52,870 nt of DNA, taken from contig SFOH01000012.1 in the NCBI GenBank assembly GCA_004552485.1, positions 1-52,870 on the forward strand, read 5' to 3'. Below the pieces are notes generated by a model that ran no database searches, was not told where the DNA came from, and was given only the letters and a program-made list of their open reading frames with translations. Below, piece after piece: positions 38,216 to 47,712 of this stretch (positions within the stretch are counted from its first letter, which is position 1; each line of letters opens with the position of its first letter). Made by a program: the position numbers and the translations under genes. This DNA is from Bacteroidales bacterium (lineage in GTDB: Bacteria; Bacteroidota; Bacteroidia; Bacteroidales; Muribaculaceae).

Positions 38216-39037
38216 TCAAAGGCTGACAGTGCCTGAGTAAGCGAAGACGGCGGGGCCGGACATCATCAGATGCGACGCCTCGCCGAGCGCTATCTTCAGG
38301 CTGCCGCCCGGCTGCATGATGGTCACGGGGAGCTCCATGCGGCCGGAGGCAAGCGCTGCTGCTGCCGCCGCGCAGGCGCCCGTGCCGCATGCCAGAGTCT
38401 CGCCCACGCCGCGCTCCCACGTGCGCACGATGATGGCGTGCAGGGCCGGTACGGGCGTGGCAAACTCGATGTTGGCGCCCTCGGGGAAGAGCGCGCAGTT
38501 TTCGAGTGCGGGGCCAACGGTGCCGACCTCAAAGTTGTTGACGTCGTCGACAAAGACCACGCCGTGGGGATTGCCCAGCGAGAGGGGCGTCACCTCGTAG
38601 TCCGTTCCGTTCACTTTGACCTCGGCCGTCAGCGGCTGATGCAGGCGGGGTATGCCCATGTCCACCGTCGCCGACTCAAACGCGTTGTCTTTCAGCGTGA
38701 TGTCGACGGTGCGTTCTCCGGCGAGAGTGATGATGCGGGCCTGCGGGCGCGAGATGTGACGTCGGTCCCAAAGCAGACGCGCCACGCAGCGGATGCCGTT
38801 GCCGCACATCTGCGCCTCGGAGCCGTCGGTGTTGAAGATGCGCATACGGCAGTCGAAGCCGTCGGCGGGGAGTACGGCGATGAGACCGTCGGCACCCACG
38901 CTGAGGCGTCGGTGGCAGAGACGTGAGGCCAGCTCAGCGAGATTCAGACCGGAAACTTCGGGGTGGGCGAGGCCGTCCAGGACGACGAAGTCGTTGCCCA
39001 GACCGTGCATCTTGTCAAAGTGGAGCGGGGAACTCAT
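38216..39037 (-). CDS. dapF: Diaminopimelate epimerase
   Basis: 273 aa. Interconverts LL- and meso-diaminopimelate for lysine and peptidoglycan. The two catalytic cysteines are in MCGNGIRCVARL and ETLACGTGACA, and the start HFDKMHGLGNDFVVLDG is typical. PLP-independent, cytosolic. Its ATG overlaps the stop of the MalY-like gene by 3-4 bp (ATGA arrangement at 39034-39037), so the two are translationally coupled. Confidence 0.97.
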   Translation of the reverse strand: MSSPLHFDKMHGLGNDFVVLDGLAHPEVSGLNLAELASRLCHRRLSVGADGLIAVLPADGFDCRMRIFNTDGSEAQMCGNGIRCVARLLWDRRHISRPQARIITLAGERTVDITLKDNAFESATVDMGIPRLHQPLTAEVKVNGTDYEVTPLSLGNPHGVVFVDDVNNFEVGTVGPALENCALFPEGANIEFATPVPALHAIIVRTWERGVGETLACGTGACAAAAAALASGRMELPVTIMQPGGSLKIALGEASHLMMSGPAVFAYSGTVSL

Positions 39038-40233
39038 TTCTTTTTATTATGGTGGAAATTATTGACGGCGCGTTCGATGCAGTCGAGCGCGGCATCGAGT
39101 TCGCAGCGCGCCACGCCGGTGTTGAGGCGGATGAAGCCCTCGCCGCCGTCGCCGAATGTGACGCCGCTGCTCACGGCCAGGCCGGCGCCGTCGGCCATGA
39201 GGTCCATGACCTGAGCGTGGGTGAGGCCCAGCCCGGCGAAGTCGGTCCACACGCAGAATCCCGACTCGGGCATGATTGCGTGGACGCCTTCCATGGCGTT
39301 GAGACGCTCGACGGCGTGGAGGGCGTTGTCGCGCAGATAGGGCAGGAGCTGGTCGAGCCAGTCCTCGGCGTAGGTGTAGGCGGCTTGTGCGGCGATGATG
39401 GCCTCCATCGGGGGAGTGTTGAACTCGCTGGTCAGCAGCCACTTGAAGAATCCGTCGCGCAGCTTCGGGTTGCGGATGGCCACCCATGCGGCGGCAAAGC
39501 CCGGTATGTTGAAAGTCTTGGAGGGGGCGCCGATGGTGATGGTCACTTCTTCGGCTTCGGGACACGAGCAGAGGGTGGGGATGTGGGGCTTGTCGGTGAG
39601 CATCATGTCGCCGTAGATCTCGTCGGAGATGAGGATTATGCCGTAGCGCTGACAGATTTTCGCTACAGCGCGGACGATGTCGAGGCCCCACTGCATGCCC
39701 ACCGGATTGTGGGGGTTGCAGAAGAGCATCATCACGGGACGCTCGCGGCGGCAGGTCTCCTCCAGCGCTTCGAGGTCCATGAGATAGTCGTCGCCGCGGC
39801 GCACGAGCGGGTTGTGGACGGCGACGCGGTTGTTGCCCGAGATGAGCGAGTGGAAGGAGTGGTAGACGGGCGGCTGGATGAGAATTTTGTCGCCGGGCTT
39901 GGTGAAGTAGTTGATCATCAGGCCGATGCCTTTCTTCACGCCCGGCACGAAGTCAAGCTCCTCGCGGCGCAGACTCAGGCCGTGACGGCGCTTCATCCAT
40001 CCCATGATCGAGTCCCAGAACTCGGCGGTGGGGGTGGTGTAGCCGAAGACGGGGTTGTCGAGGCGGCGGCGCAGGGCTTCGGTGATTTCGGGGCACACGG
40101 CAAAGCCCATGTCGGCAATCCACAGGGGCGTGAGGTCGGTGCGGCCGAACTTCATTTCCATCTCTTCGTATAATGTTGCGCCGGTGCCGCGACGGTCTAC
40201 CGGCGTGTCAAAGTCGTATTTAGTCTTAGTCAT
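39034..40233 (-). CDS. MalY/PatB-type aminotransferase or C-S lyase
   Basis: 399 aa from ATG at 40233 (MTKTKYDFDTPVDRRGTGAT). Fold-type I PLP enzyme: LTPLWIADMGFAVCPEI, 'VFGYTTPTAEFWDSI', 'CNPHNPVGMQW', 'ISDEIYGDMML', and the PLP lysine in GAPSKTFNIPGFAAA. These are hallmarks of the MalY/PatB branch, mostly cystathionine beta-lyases. It overlaps dapF; Bacteroidetes usually place the LL-diaminopimelate aminotransferase there, but this sequence is not of the DapL type. Its actual reaction, beta-lyase or aminotransferase, is open. Confidence 0.88.
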   Translation of the reverse strand: MTKTKYDFDTPVDRRGTGATLYEEMEMKFGRTDLTPLWIADMGFAVCPEITEALRRRLDNPVFGYTTPTAEFWDSIMGWMKRRHGLSLRREELDFVPGVKKGIGLMINYFTKPGDKILIQPPVYHSFHSLISGNNRVAVHNPLVRRGDDYLMDLEALEETCRRERPVMMLFCNPHNPVGMQWGLDIVRAVAKICQRYGIILISDEIYGDMMLTDKPHIPTLCSCPEAEEVTITIGAPSKTFNIPGFAAAWVAIRNPKLRDGFFKWLLTSEFNTPPMEAIIAAQAAYTYAEDWLDQLLPYLRDNALHAVERLNAMEGVHAIMPESGFCVWTDFAGLGLTHAQVMDLMADGAGLAVSSGVTFGDGGEGFIRLNTGVARCELDAALDCIERAVNNFHHNKKK

Positions 40234-40447
40234 AACGGATTGATTGCCAATAAAAAGTGAACGAAAAAGCGAGGCTCCGCGCAATTCAAGGTCAGGGCAG
40301 GCGGCGGCGGCCGGGCAAAATCGGGTGCAATATTACGCAATTTTTCCGAGATAACCGCCATTTTTGCGCCACTTTTTTTCAACTTTTGCAGAAAATGCGC
40401 CCTTTCACGATGAAAAACTAAGCATATCGGCAAGGAAAAGGCATTAA

Positions 40448-40464
40448 ACTTACAGATTGTAAGT
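40448..40464. other. 7-bp inverted repeat, possible operator
   Basis: ACTTACA and TGTAAGT separated by GAT form a perfect symmetric site in the middle of the divergent region, 100 bp upstream of the plus-strand promoter. Confidence 0.4.
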
Positions 40465-40566
40465 GCTTATTTGCTTATAATTTCACTGAAATACAGCCAG
40501 AAATTTGAAAATTTATAACCAACTTGCGGTTTCCAACGGAAATCTCAAAAAAATCTCATCTTTTTC

Positions 40567-40597
40567 TTTGCCGCTAATGAAATTATACTTACCTTTG
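40567..40597 (+). promoter_or_regulatory. Promoter of the truncated T9SS-type gene
   Basis: TTTG (40567-40570), 19 bp, TACCTTTG (40590-40597): a full consensus match. Confidence 0.8.
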
Positions 40598-40636
40598 TCG
40601 GAACAAAAATTGTACTTTTTTCCTAATCAATCCTAA

Positions 40637-41368
40637 ACGTTCCTGCGGCCGGAAGGCCGATTTTCAATTCTCTCGGAGGACGTTGTCTCCAACATCTCCA
40701 AAATCGCGCTCACTGAAAGCTCCAGCGCCGTGGCCACCATCGAGTCGCCCAAGGTAGGCAGCAACCTGCTGGTTTACAAGGACGCTGTTGCCGACGGAAA
40801 CGTGCATTATCTCAATGTTGAGCTCACCCGCACCGGCTACGATTTCAACCTCTACAGTAGCCAGAACGGCGCCGACGCCCAGGAGATGTACTCATCGTCA
40901 ATGTATTTCTCGACAGACAACCTCCGCGGCGAGGACATCGTGCGTATCTTTGGCGCACGTCCCTCCACGGCAGCTGTGACCATCTCCGTCACGGATGTGC
41001 CTGAGGAGGAGATGGCTGTAAAAGTCGACGGCCATGCCCTCAAAAACTGGAGCGCCTCCACACAGTTCGTGGGCTCCACCGTCAGCATCAGCCACATCAG
41101 CGCCTCCAACACCTCTGCCGTCATGAAGGTGAGTGTGAACGGTGAGGCAGTTGAGCCCGACGCCGACGGCGTGTACTCATTCAAGGTTGCCGGTGACAGC
41201 GACGTCAAAGTGACCAAGACAGGTGACGCCGTGGAGAACATCAGCGCCGACAGCGAGGCCGTTCCCGCCGGTGTCTACAACCTTCAGGGCATCCGCGTGG
41301 CCTCCTCTCTGGAGAACCTTCCCGCCGAAGTGTACATCACCGGCGGCAAAAAAGTTCTTGTAAAATAA
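40637..41368 (+). pseudogene. 5'-truncated secreted protein with T9SS-like C-terminal domain
   Basis: The frame is open from just after TAA at 40634-40636 to the stop at 41366-41368 (243 codons) but contains no ATG, TTG or signal peptide near its 5' end; the first GTG is at 40730 and the first ATG only at about 40886. Coding-like sequence (RFSILSEDVVSNISKIALTE) begins some 40-60 nt after the predicted transcription start, so the N-terminal part seems to be missing while promoter and terminator remain. The C-terminus (AGVYNLQGIRVASSLENLPA, 'VYITGGKKVLVK') matches T9SS type A sorting domains. A middle beta-rich region is otherwise anonymous. Either a real internal deletion or an assembly join. 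Confidence 0.7.
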
Positions 41369-41383
41369 GACAGCATCCACAGC

Positions 41384-41424
41384 TCCGCAGCCGGACCATA
41401 CGCGTGGCCCGGTTGCGGACTTTT
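41384..41424 (+). terminator. Terminator of the truncated gene
   Basis: TCCGCAGCCGG (41384-41394) pairs with CCGGTTGCGGA (41409-41419) with one G-U pair, followed by C and T4. Confidence 0.8.
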
Positions 41425-41438
41425 CACCACATACGCTC

Positions 41439-43829
41439 ATGAAAAGGATAATACTCATAACCACTTTTGCCGCACTAAGCCTGGGAGCCGTGGCCGGCAC
41501 CGGGCTCGACCTCACCAGCCGTGTTGAACTGCGTGCGGCACGTGCCGCCATGAAGGGCCGCACACTGCGCAAGGGCGCGCCCCTGCGTGCCGACAGCCGC
41601 GCTCAGCGGCAGACAGACCGCATCGGCGCGTTCATTCGCCTCAACGACGGATATTCCGCCGACGACCTCCGCGAAATCGGCGTCGAGGTGCTCACCGTGC
41701 GCGGCGACATCGCCCTGTGCCTCGTGCCCATCGACAACGCCGAGGAGATTGCCCTCGACCGCTCGGTTCGCGTGATGCAGATCGCGCGTCGCACCAACGC
41801 CCACATGGACCTCGGCAAATCCGCTATCGGCCTTGACGCCATCCATGCCGGCACGCAGGGTCTCGACCGGCCATACACCGGCAAAGGCATCGTCGCCGGC
41901 GTCGTAGACCAGGGCATCGACCCCAACCACCTCAACTTCCTCAACCCCGACGGTTCGTCGCGTCTCGGCTACTTCTACACCATCGACTATGCCAACAATG
42001 TCAACGGATACAGCCACAAGGGATACTTCGGCGACGAGGTGAAGAAGTTCACAACCGACACGCCCTACACCTACCACGGCACCCACACCCTTGGCATACT
42101 CAGCGGACTCTACACCGGCAACGTGACCATGCCCGACGCCTCGAAGTTCGTTGACAAGAACACGCCCGTACCCACTGTCTCCGCTCAGAATCCCTACACG
42201 GGCGCGGCTCCCGGCGCAACCCTTGCGGCCGCCGGATGCGGCACCCTCAACGACATGTTCATCGCCATGGGCGTCGACCAGCTCTGCCAGTTCAGCTACG
42301 ACCGCAAACAGCCGGCCGTCATCTCCCTGTCGCTGGGCTCGAACGTGGGACCGCACGACAAGTCGTCGATCATGAACCAGTTCCTGGAGCTTACCGCCAC
42401 AAAGGCCGAGGACAACCCCATGCCTCCCGTGCTGTGCGTGTCGGCCGGCAACGAGGGCGACCGCCGCATCTGCCTGCGCAAGCGCCTGCATGCCGGCGAA
42501 TCGTTCCGTACGCTCATATGGCCGTCCGTCTATCAGTATGACCCCGATGTCGAAAACTCCGTGACGGCCTATCAGGACAATGTGGCCATCTATTCGCAGG
42601 ACTCCACGCGCCTCACCGTCGTGGCACGTCTCTACAACGTCGACCGCGGCTATCGCGTGGCCGCCTCGATGCCTGCCCTCAGCGAGGGTGTCGGCGCATA
42701 CTACATCTCCGACTCAAGCTTCCAGGTGACCTCTTCCGACCAGATCGACTCTAACCTGGCCAAGTACTTCTACGGCTATGTCGGCCTGGGCGGCCTCATG
42801 GACGAGGACGTCAACCGCTATTACGCCATGGTCGACTATGCCCTCCAGGACAATGACGCCAACCGCACCTCGCGCTCCGACGCCCTCACCTCCTCGAAGT
42901 ACGTCTTAGGCTTCGAGGTGTCGATCGCCGAGGGTCAGACCGTGCCCGAAGACGGCATCATGGTCGAGTGCTACGCCTCGGGCCAGACCTCCGAGATGTA
43001 CGACTACAAGCAGACCTCGTTCGAGACCGGCTCGCGCAACGGCTCCATTAATGATATGGCCATCGCCGACAAACTCATCGTCGTGGGCTCGTACAACACC
43101 CGCAAAGAGTGGATGTGCCTCGACGGACTCCCCGCCAGCTACATTGCCGACGGCGACTACTTCACCGAGGGCCGCGTCTCCGGCTTCTCCTCGTTCGGCA
43201 CTCTCTCCGACGGCCGCAACCTGCCGCATTTCTGCGGCCCGGGCGCCGCGATCGTCTCATCCGTAAACCGCTACTTCACCGAGCTCAGCGACATCAAGGA
43301 CCAGGCCGCCGCCCTCTATCAGGCCGTGGCCACCGACTCGTCCAACCGCCTCAACTACTGGAAACAGGAGGTGGGCACGTCTATGTCAACGCCCCTCGTG
43401 GCCGGCGCCATCGCCTGCTGGATGGAGGCCGACCCCACGCTCGAATATGACGAGATCCGCGAGATAGCCATGGAGACCGCCGTCGTCGACGACGACGTGC
43501 GCGCCGGCGACCCCGTGCAGTGGGGTGCCGGCAAGTTCAACGCCCTGGCCGGCCTCAAGGAGGTCATCCGCCGCCGCGATGCCGGCGTGCAGGACGTCAT
43601 TGCCGACGCCGACTCGCGCCTTGTGCTGACTCCCGCCGGCGACGATGTCTACAACGTCTTCGTGGGCGGCGTCTCCGAGCTGAACGTCACCGTCTACTCG
43701 CTCCAGGGCTCGCCCGTCACCACGGTGTCGGCCCCCGCCGACGAGGTGACCGTTGACCTCTCCGCCCTCGCCCCGGGCGTTTACATCCTCTCTGCAAATA
43801 ACTTAACCCGTAAAATAACAGTAAGATAA
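41439..43829 (+). CDS. Secreted S8 (subtilisin) serine protease with T9SS-like CTD
   Basis: 796 aa. Signal peptide about 1-19 (ending AVAG), a pro-region to about residue 140, then the subtilase domain: catalytic Asp157 in GVVDQGIDPNH, His213 in YHGTHTLGILSG and Ser648 in GTSMSTPLVAGA. The distance between His and Ser is large (435 residues), implying an insertion domain at roughly 350-560. The last 80 residues (TVYSLQGSPVTTV, 'LSALAPGVYILSANNLTRKI') form a T9SS type A-like sorting domain. It should be exported and cleaved at the surface. Its stop directly abuts the ATG of the LRR gene. Confidence 0.92.
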   Translation: MKRIILITTFAALSLGAVAGTGLDLTSRVELRAARAAMKGRTLRKGAPLRADSRAQRQTDRIGAFIRLNDGYSADDLREIGVEVLTVRGDIALCLVPIDNAEEIALDRSVRVMQIARRTNAHMDLGKSAIGLDAIHAGTQGLDRPYTGKGIVAGVVDQGIDPNHLNFLNPDGSSRLGYFYTIDYANNVNGYSHKGYFGDEVKKFTTDTPYTYHGTHTLGILSGLYTGNVTMPDASKFVDKNTPVPTVSAQNPYTGAAPGATLAAAGCGTLNDMFIAMGVDQLCQFSYDRKQPAVISLSLGSNVGPHDKSSIMNQFLELTATKAEDNPMPPVLCVSAGNEGDRRICLRKRLHAGESFRTLIWPSVYQYDPDVENSVTAYQDNVAIYSQDSTRLTVVARLYNVDRGYRVAASMPALSEGVGAYYISDSSFQVTSSDQIDSNLAKYFYGYVGLGGLMDEDVNRYYAMVDYALQDNDANRTSRSDALTSSKYVLGFEVSIAEGQTVPEDGIMVECYASGQTSEMYDYKQTSFETGSRNGSINDMAIADKLIVVGSYNTRKEWMCLDGLPASYIADGDYFTEGRVSGFSSFGTLSDGRNLPHFCGPGAAIVSSVNRYFTELSDIKDQAAALYQAVATDSSNRLNYWKQEVGTSMSTPLVAGAIACWMEADPTLEYDEIREIAMETAVVDDDVRAGDPVQWGAGKFNALAGLKEVIRRRDAGVQDVIADADSRLVLTPAGDDVYNVFVGGVSELNVTVYSLQGSPVTTVSAPADEVTVDLSALAPGVYILSANNLTRKITVR

Positions 43830-46800
43830 ATGAACTTTGCAAAGAAATGGCTGACGGCATTTGCCGCCCTGGCAATTGCCGCCGTCCCGGCCCTCGCGCA
43901 GGAAGACCTTGGCGAACCGGCCATCACCTTCAAGACCAATATCTACAAGACCTACGGAGAAACCAACTCGTTCCACCTGCTGATCGGTGTCACGGAAAAG
44001 AGCGAGTACTTCGACGTGGACATGGGCTTCGGCGTCAACGAATTCGAGGCCGGCTATGCCACCGTCAACTCAGACGGATCGTGGAATGGCTCGATTCTCC
44101 AGTGCCGCGTCTCCGAGGCCGGCGAGGTGAAAATCTACGGTGACCCCACCAAGATCGACGTCCTCATCGCCGACGGCTGCTACATCTCCGAGATCGACCT
44201 CAGCCGATGCACCAACCTCAATGTCCTCAACCTCGAGCACAACGAGCTGACCGGTCTGGACCTCACCCCCAACACCAAGCTCGCCGCCATCTACCTGACG
44301 GACAACCCTGGCTCGGCCGCCACGCCCATCAAAATCGGCGTGCCCAAGCCCGACCTGCAGATTCTCGAGTGCGACATCATCGACCACTTCGACCCCGACT
44401 TCCGTCCGGACTATCCCAACCTGGTGTCGCTGGACTTCTACCACACACCCGGCCTCAGCTCGATCGACCTCTCCGGCTGCCCCAAGCTGCTGAACCTCGT
44501 TCTCGAGTTCACGGCCGTCTCCAAGCTCGACCTCAGCCCCGTGCCCCACATGTGGCACCTGAACATCGCCGAGACGCGCATCACCGACATCGACCTGTCG
44601 AAGGCCCCCGAGCTCATGGAGCTGCTCTGCTCCCACACCTCGCAGAGCATCAACAGCCAGTACAAACTTAAAAGTCTGGACCTCAGCAAGAACCCCCTGC
44701 TGACCTACCTCGCCGCCTCCGACAACAACCTCACCGCGCTGGATGTCTCCAACAACCCGCGGCTGAAGACGCTCTATCTGCGCCACAACTCCCTCTCGCA
44801 GCTGAATCTGGAGAAGAACGATTCGCTCCACGCCCTCGACCTCACCGGCAACTCCTTCACGTTCTCCACCCTCCCCGCCGAGCGTGAGACCTTCTCGGAG
44901 TACTTCTACCAGCAGCGTCCGCGGCCCATGCCCAAGGCTATTGCCCGCGGCGCCGTGCTGTCTTTCCCCGAACAGCTGCGCAGCGACGGCGCCACCTATG
45001 CCCGCGTGATGCGCGCACCCGTCGGCCAGGCCGTCGACACCATCCCCGACACGGCTTACTCGTGGAACGGCGAAAAGGGTGAACTCGTTATCAACGAGTG
45101 CTTCTCCGACTCGCTGTATGTGGAGTTCGGCAACGCCGCCCTGGCATCCTATGCGATGACAACCGCTCCCTTCATGGTCAAGGAGGACGCCGATGTGGGC
45201 AAGCCCTCAGTGGCCGTCACTTTCCAGATTCTCAAGAACCGCGCCGTCTCCTTCAAGGCCGGCGTGGACGGTGCCACTCCCGCTGCTCCCAAGAAGCTGC
45301 TCATGGACTTCGGCGACGGCGAGCTCAAGGAGTTCAGCATCACCTCTTCCGCTGCCGAGTCTGAAATCACCGGCACGTCGCTGAATTACAATATGAAACT
45401 GTATGTGCCCGAGGGCGAGGTTCTGACAGACCTCAACATTGACAACCTGGCACTGATACGTCTCGATGTCAGCGCCGCCCACGAGCTGCGTGCCCTCTCG
45501 GCCGCTTCCGCCGGCCTGACCTCCGTGGACCTCTCATACAACCGCTGTCTCACCGCCCTGAACCTCAACGGCAACCGCCTCTCGCGCCTGTCGCTGGCCG
45601 GCGTCAGCGGCGACTATGAGAAGAACGTGCTCACACGCATCGAGGCCCGCGACAACCGCATCGCCGAGTTTGACATTGTCAACACCGGTGGCTGCCGTTG
45701 GCTTGACCTCGCCGGCAACCGTCTGGCCGAGTTCAACCTCAAGGACTATGACAGCATCCAGCACCTCGACCTCAGCGGCAACGCCCTCACCGAGCTCAAC
45801 CTTGCCTACATGGGCGCCGCCCGCTACATCAACATCGCCAACAACGACATCACAGAGCTTCAGAGCGTCATCGACATGCCCATGCTCGAGACCTTCGACG
45901 TCAGTGGCAACGCCCTCAACCTGGCCACGCTGCCCATCGTGCCCTGCGCCGGGTATATATATGCACCCCAGCAGCCCATCGTCATCGCCGCCAAGGCGCC
46001 AAGCGTTGCCCTTGACAGTCAGTACCGCGAGATAGGCGGACAGTACTCATCGTTCCGCTGGCTCTATGCCGACGGCACCGCCATGGCGGACGGTACGGAC
46101 TGCGCCGTCCACAACGGCATCACCACCTTCCACACCATTGACCGCGGCCCCGTCACCTGCGAAATCACACACCCCGCCTTCCCTCAGTTCACCGGCGACA
46201 AGGTGCTGAAAACCACCGCTGTACAGCCAATGGGCGCTCCCACCATCGTGGTGGGCACCATCAAGGTCAGCGCTGACAACGAGGGCGGTTCAGTGGGATT
46301 CACCACCAAAACCGTCAGCAACGTCTACATTGACTGGACCGGCGAGCGCAGCGACTTCCGCGGCTATGCCACCTCCTCGCAGTTCTCGTCGCACGATGGC
46401 ATCCCCGCCGAGGCTGCCGGCAAGACTGCCGTCATGTACACCTACGACTCACCCTCGGACATCACCGTTTGCTCCATCGGCGACCTCAAAATGGACGCCA
46501 TGGACGCCTCGGCCATGACGGACTGCTTCGCCTTCATGCTCTACGACTCCGGCATCAGCTCCGAAAATCTGAAACTGCCCAATCCCGCCGGCCTGACCGA
46601 GCTGACACTCACCAAAGCCGACATCAAGGACATGGACTTCGCGCCCTTCACCAAGCTGCAGCAGCTGAACCTCTCCGGCTCAAACCTGGAAAGCATCGAC
46701 CTGGGCAAGATGCCCGCGCTGCAGGCTGCCACCCTGGGCGACAACGCCATCACCTCCGCCAGCTTCAACAACCCGTCACTCTGGGGCCTCGACCTCTCCA

Positions 46801-47483
46801 TGAACCGCCTGGAGAACATCGACCTCAAAGGCTTACCCGCTCTGTCACAGCTGGTTGTCTCCACCAATCAGCTCAGCACCATCGACCTCAGTCCCGTTGC
46901 CTCAACGCTCCATGCCGTGGTCCTCTCCGGCAACAAGTTCCGCTTCAGCACCCTGCCGCGTAAGGCTGACCTCCCCGTCATCGGAAATGTCTTCTACTAT
47001 GGCTCGCAGGATGCTGTGCCCGTCCGGATCTCCGCAGATAACAAAGTAGACCTCAGCGCCGAGGCCATGGTGGGTGAGACAGCAACCGTCTACACATGGT
47101 ACTATGGCGACGTCACCGTTGACCCCGAGACCCTCGAAGTCTCCGGCGAGGCACTCGACCAGACCTCCTCAGACCCCGAAGTGACCGTTGAGAACGGCGT
47201 CTCCACTTTCCACGTCACCGACTTCGACAAGCCGCTGACCTGCGTGATGACCAACACCGAGTATCCCAACCTCGTGCTCTACACCGAGCCTCTGACCGTC
47301 AACCAGGGCGGTGTCAGCGACATCACCGCTGACCCCGAGGAGGACAAAGCCGTCAGCGTCTACAGCCTCTCCGGCGTGCCCGTGCGCGTCAACGTCAAGC
47401 GCGAAGATGCCCTGAACGGCCTGACGCCGGGCCTGTACATCATCTCGTCGCCCAAGAAGGCCGAGAAGGTTCTCGTGAAATAA
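43830..47483 (+). CDS. Large LRR protein with threefold modular repeat and T9SS-like CTD
   Basis: 1217 aa starting on the base after the protease stop (TAA-ATG). Signal peptide about 1-23 (ending ALAQ). Three successive modules are visible, each made of leucine-rich repeats ('LKSLDLSKNPLLTYLAASDN', 'LTALNLNGNRLSRLSLAG', 'LQQLNLSGSNLESIDLGKMP'), a cap of the form GN.F.FSTLP at about residues 343, 696 and 1037, and an Ig-like beta domain. The chain ends with a T9SS type A-like domain ('AVSVYSLSGVPVRVNVKRED', 'GLYIISSPKKAEKVLVK'). It is probably a surface adhesin or binding protein co-expressed with the protease. No enzyme motifs. Confidence 0.9.
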   Translation: MNFAKKWLTAFAALAIAAVPALAQEDLGEPAITFKTNIYKTYGETNSFHLLIGVTEKSEYFDVDMGFGVNEFEAGYATVNSDGSWNGSILQCRVSEAGEVKIYGDPTKIDVLIADGCYISEIDLSRCTNLNVLNLEHNELTGLDLTPNTKLAAIYLTDNPGSAATPIKIGVPKPDLQILECDIIDHFDPDFRPDYPNLVSLDFYHTPGLSSIDLSGCPKLLNLVLEFTAVSKLDLSPVPHMWHLNIAETRITDIDLSKAPELMELLCSHTSQSINSQYKLKSLDLSKNPLLTYLAASDNNLTALDVSNNPRLKTLYLRHNSLSQLNLEKNDSLHALDLTGNSFTFSTLPAERETFSEYFYQQRPRPMPKAIARGAVLSFPEQLRSDGATYARVMRAPVGQAVDTIPDTAYSWNGEKGELVINECFSDSLYVEFGNAALASYAMTTAPFMVKEDADVGKPSVAVTFQILKNRAVSFKAGVDGATPAAPKKLLMDFGDGELKEFSITSSAAESEITGTSLNYNMKLYVPEGEVLTDLNIDNLALIRLDVSAAHELRALSAASAGLTSVDLSYNRCLTALNLNGNRLSRLSLAGVSGDYEKNVLTRIEARDNRIAEFDIVNTGGCRWLDLAGNRLAEFNLKDYDSIQHLDLSGNALTELNLAYMGAARYINIANNDITELQSVIDMPMLETFDVSGNALNLATLPIVPCAGYIYAPQQPIVIAAKAPSVALDSQYREIGGQYSSFRWLYADGTAMADGTDCAVHNGITTFHTIDRGPVTCEITHPAFPQFTGDKVLKTTAVQPMGAPTIVVGTIKVSADNEGGSVGFTTKTVSNVYIDWTGERSDFRGYATSSQFSSHDGIPAEAAGKTAVMYTYDSPSDITVCSIGDLKMDAMDASAMTDCFAFMLYDSGISSENLKLPNPAGLTELTLTKADIKDMDFAPFTKLQQLNLSGSNLESIDLGKMPALQAATLGDNAITSASFNNPSLWGLDLSMNRLENIDLKGLPALSQLVVSTNQLSTIDLSPVASTLHAVVLSGNKFRFSTLPRKADLPVIGNVFYYGSQDAVPVRISADNKVDLSAEAMVGETATVYTWYYGDVTVDPETLEVSGEALDQTSSDPEVTVENGVSTFHVTDFDKPLTCVMTNTEYPNLVLYTEPLTVNQGGVSDITADPEEDKAVSVYSLSGVPVRVNVKREDALNGLTPGLYIISSPKKAEKVLVK

Positions 47484-47515
47484 CCGGTCGCTAACCCGGC
47501 CATACCCCCACCCAC

Positions 47516-47560
47516 AGCGGGGCCGTTTCCCATCCATCCGGGAACACGGCCCCGCTTTCT
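47516..47560 (+). terminator. Terminator of the protease-LRR operon
   Basis: AGCGGGGCCG (47516-47525) pairs with CGGCCCCGCT (47547-47556), an inner TTCCC/GGGAA extends the stem, and a T-rich tract follows. Confidence 0.85.
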
Positions 47561-47704
47561 TTCTCCGCCCCCCTGACCGCCCACCCGCCGCCGCAGGCGC
47601 CGGGCACGGTGACCTGCGCGCCGCCCGCGCCTCGGAGCATACCCTGTTTGGATTATTTTTCAAAAAAGGGGAGGCGGAGTGGGGCAAAAACGGAAAATTT
47701 TCAG

Positions 47705-47712
47705 TAACTTTG
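47705..47712 (+). promoter_or_regulatory. Candidate -7 box for recJ-recQ
   Basis: TAACTTTG matches TAnnTTTG; no clear -33 box at 19-21 bp. Confidence 0.5.

Larger units (their letters stand above)
40234..40636. other. 403-bp AT-rich divergent intergenic region
   Basis: Holds a strong plus-strand promoter (40567-40597), a 7-bp inverted repeat ACTTACA-GAT-TGTAAGT (40448-40464), and an imperfect minus-strand -7 box TAATATTG (40328-40335) for the malY-dapF pair. No gene recognised. Confidence 0.6.
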
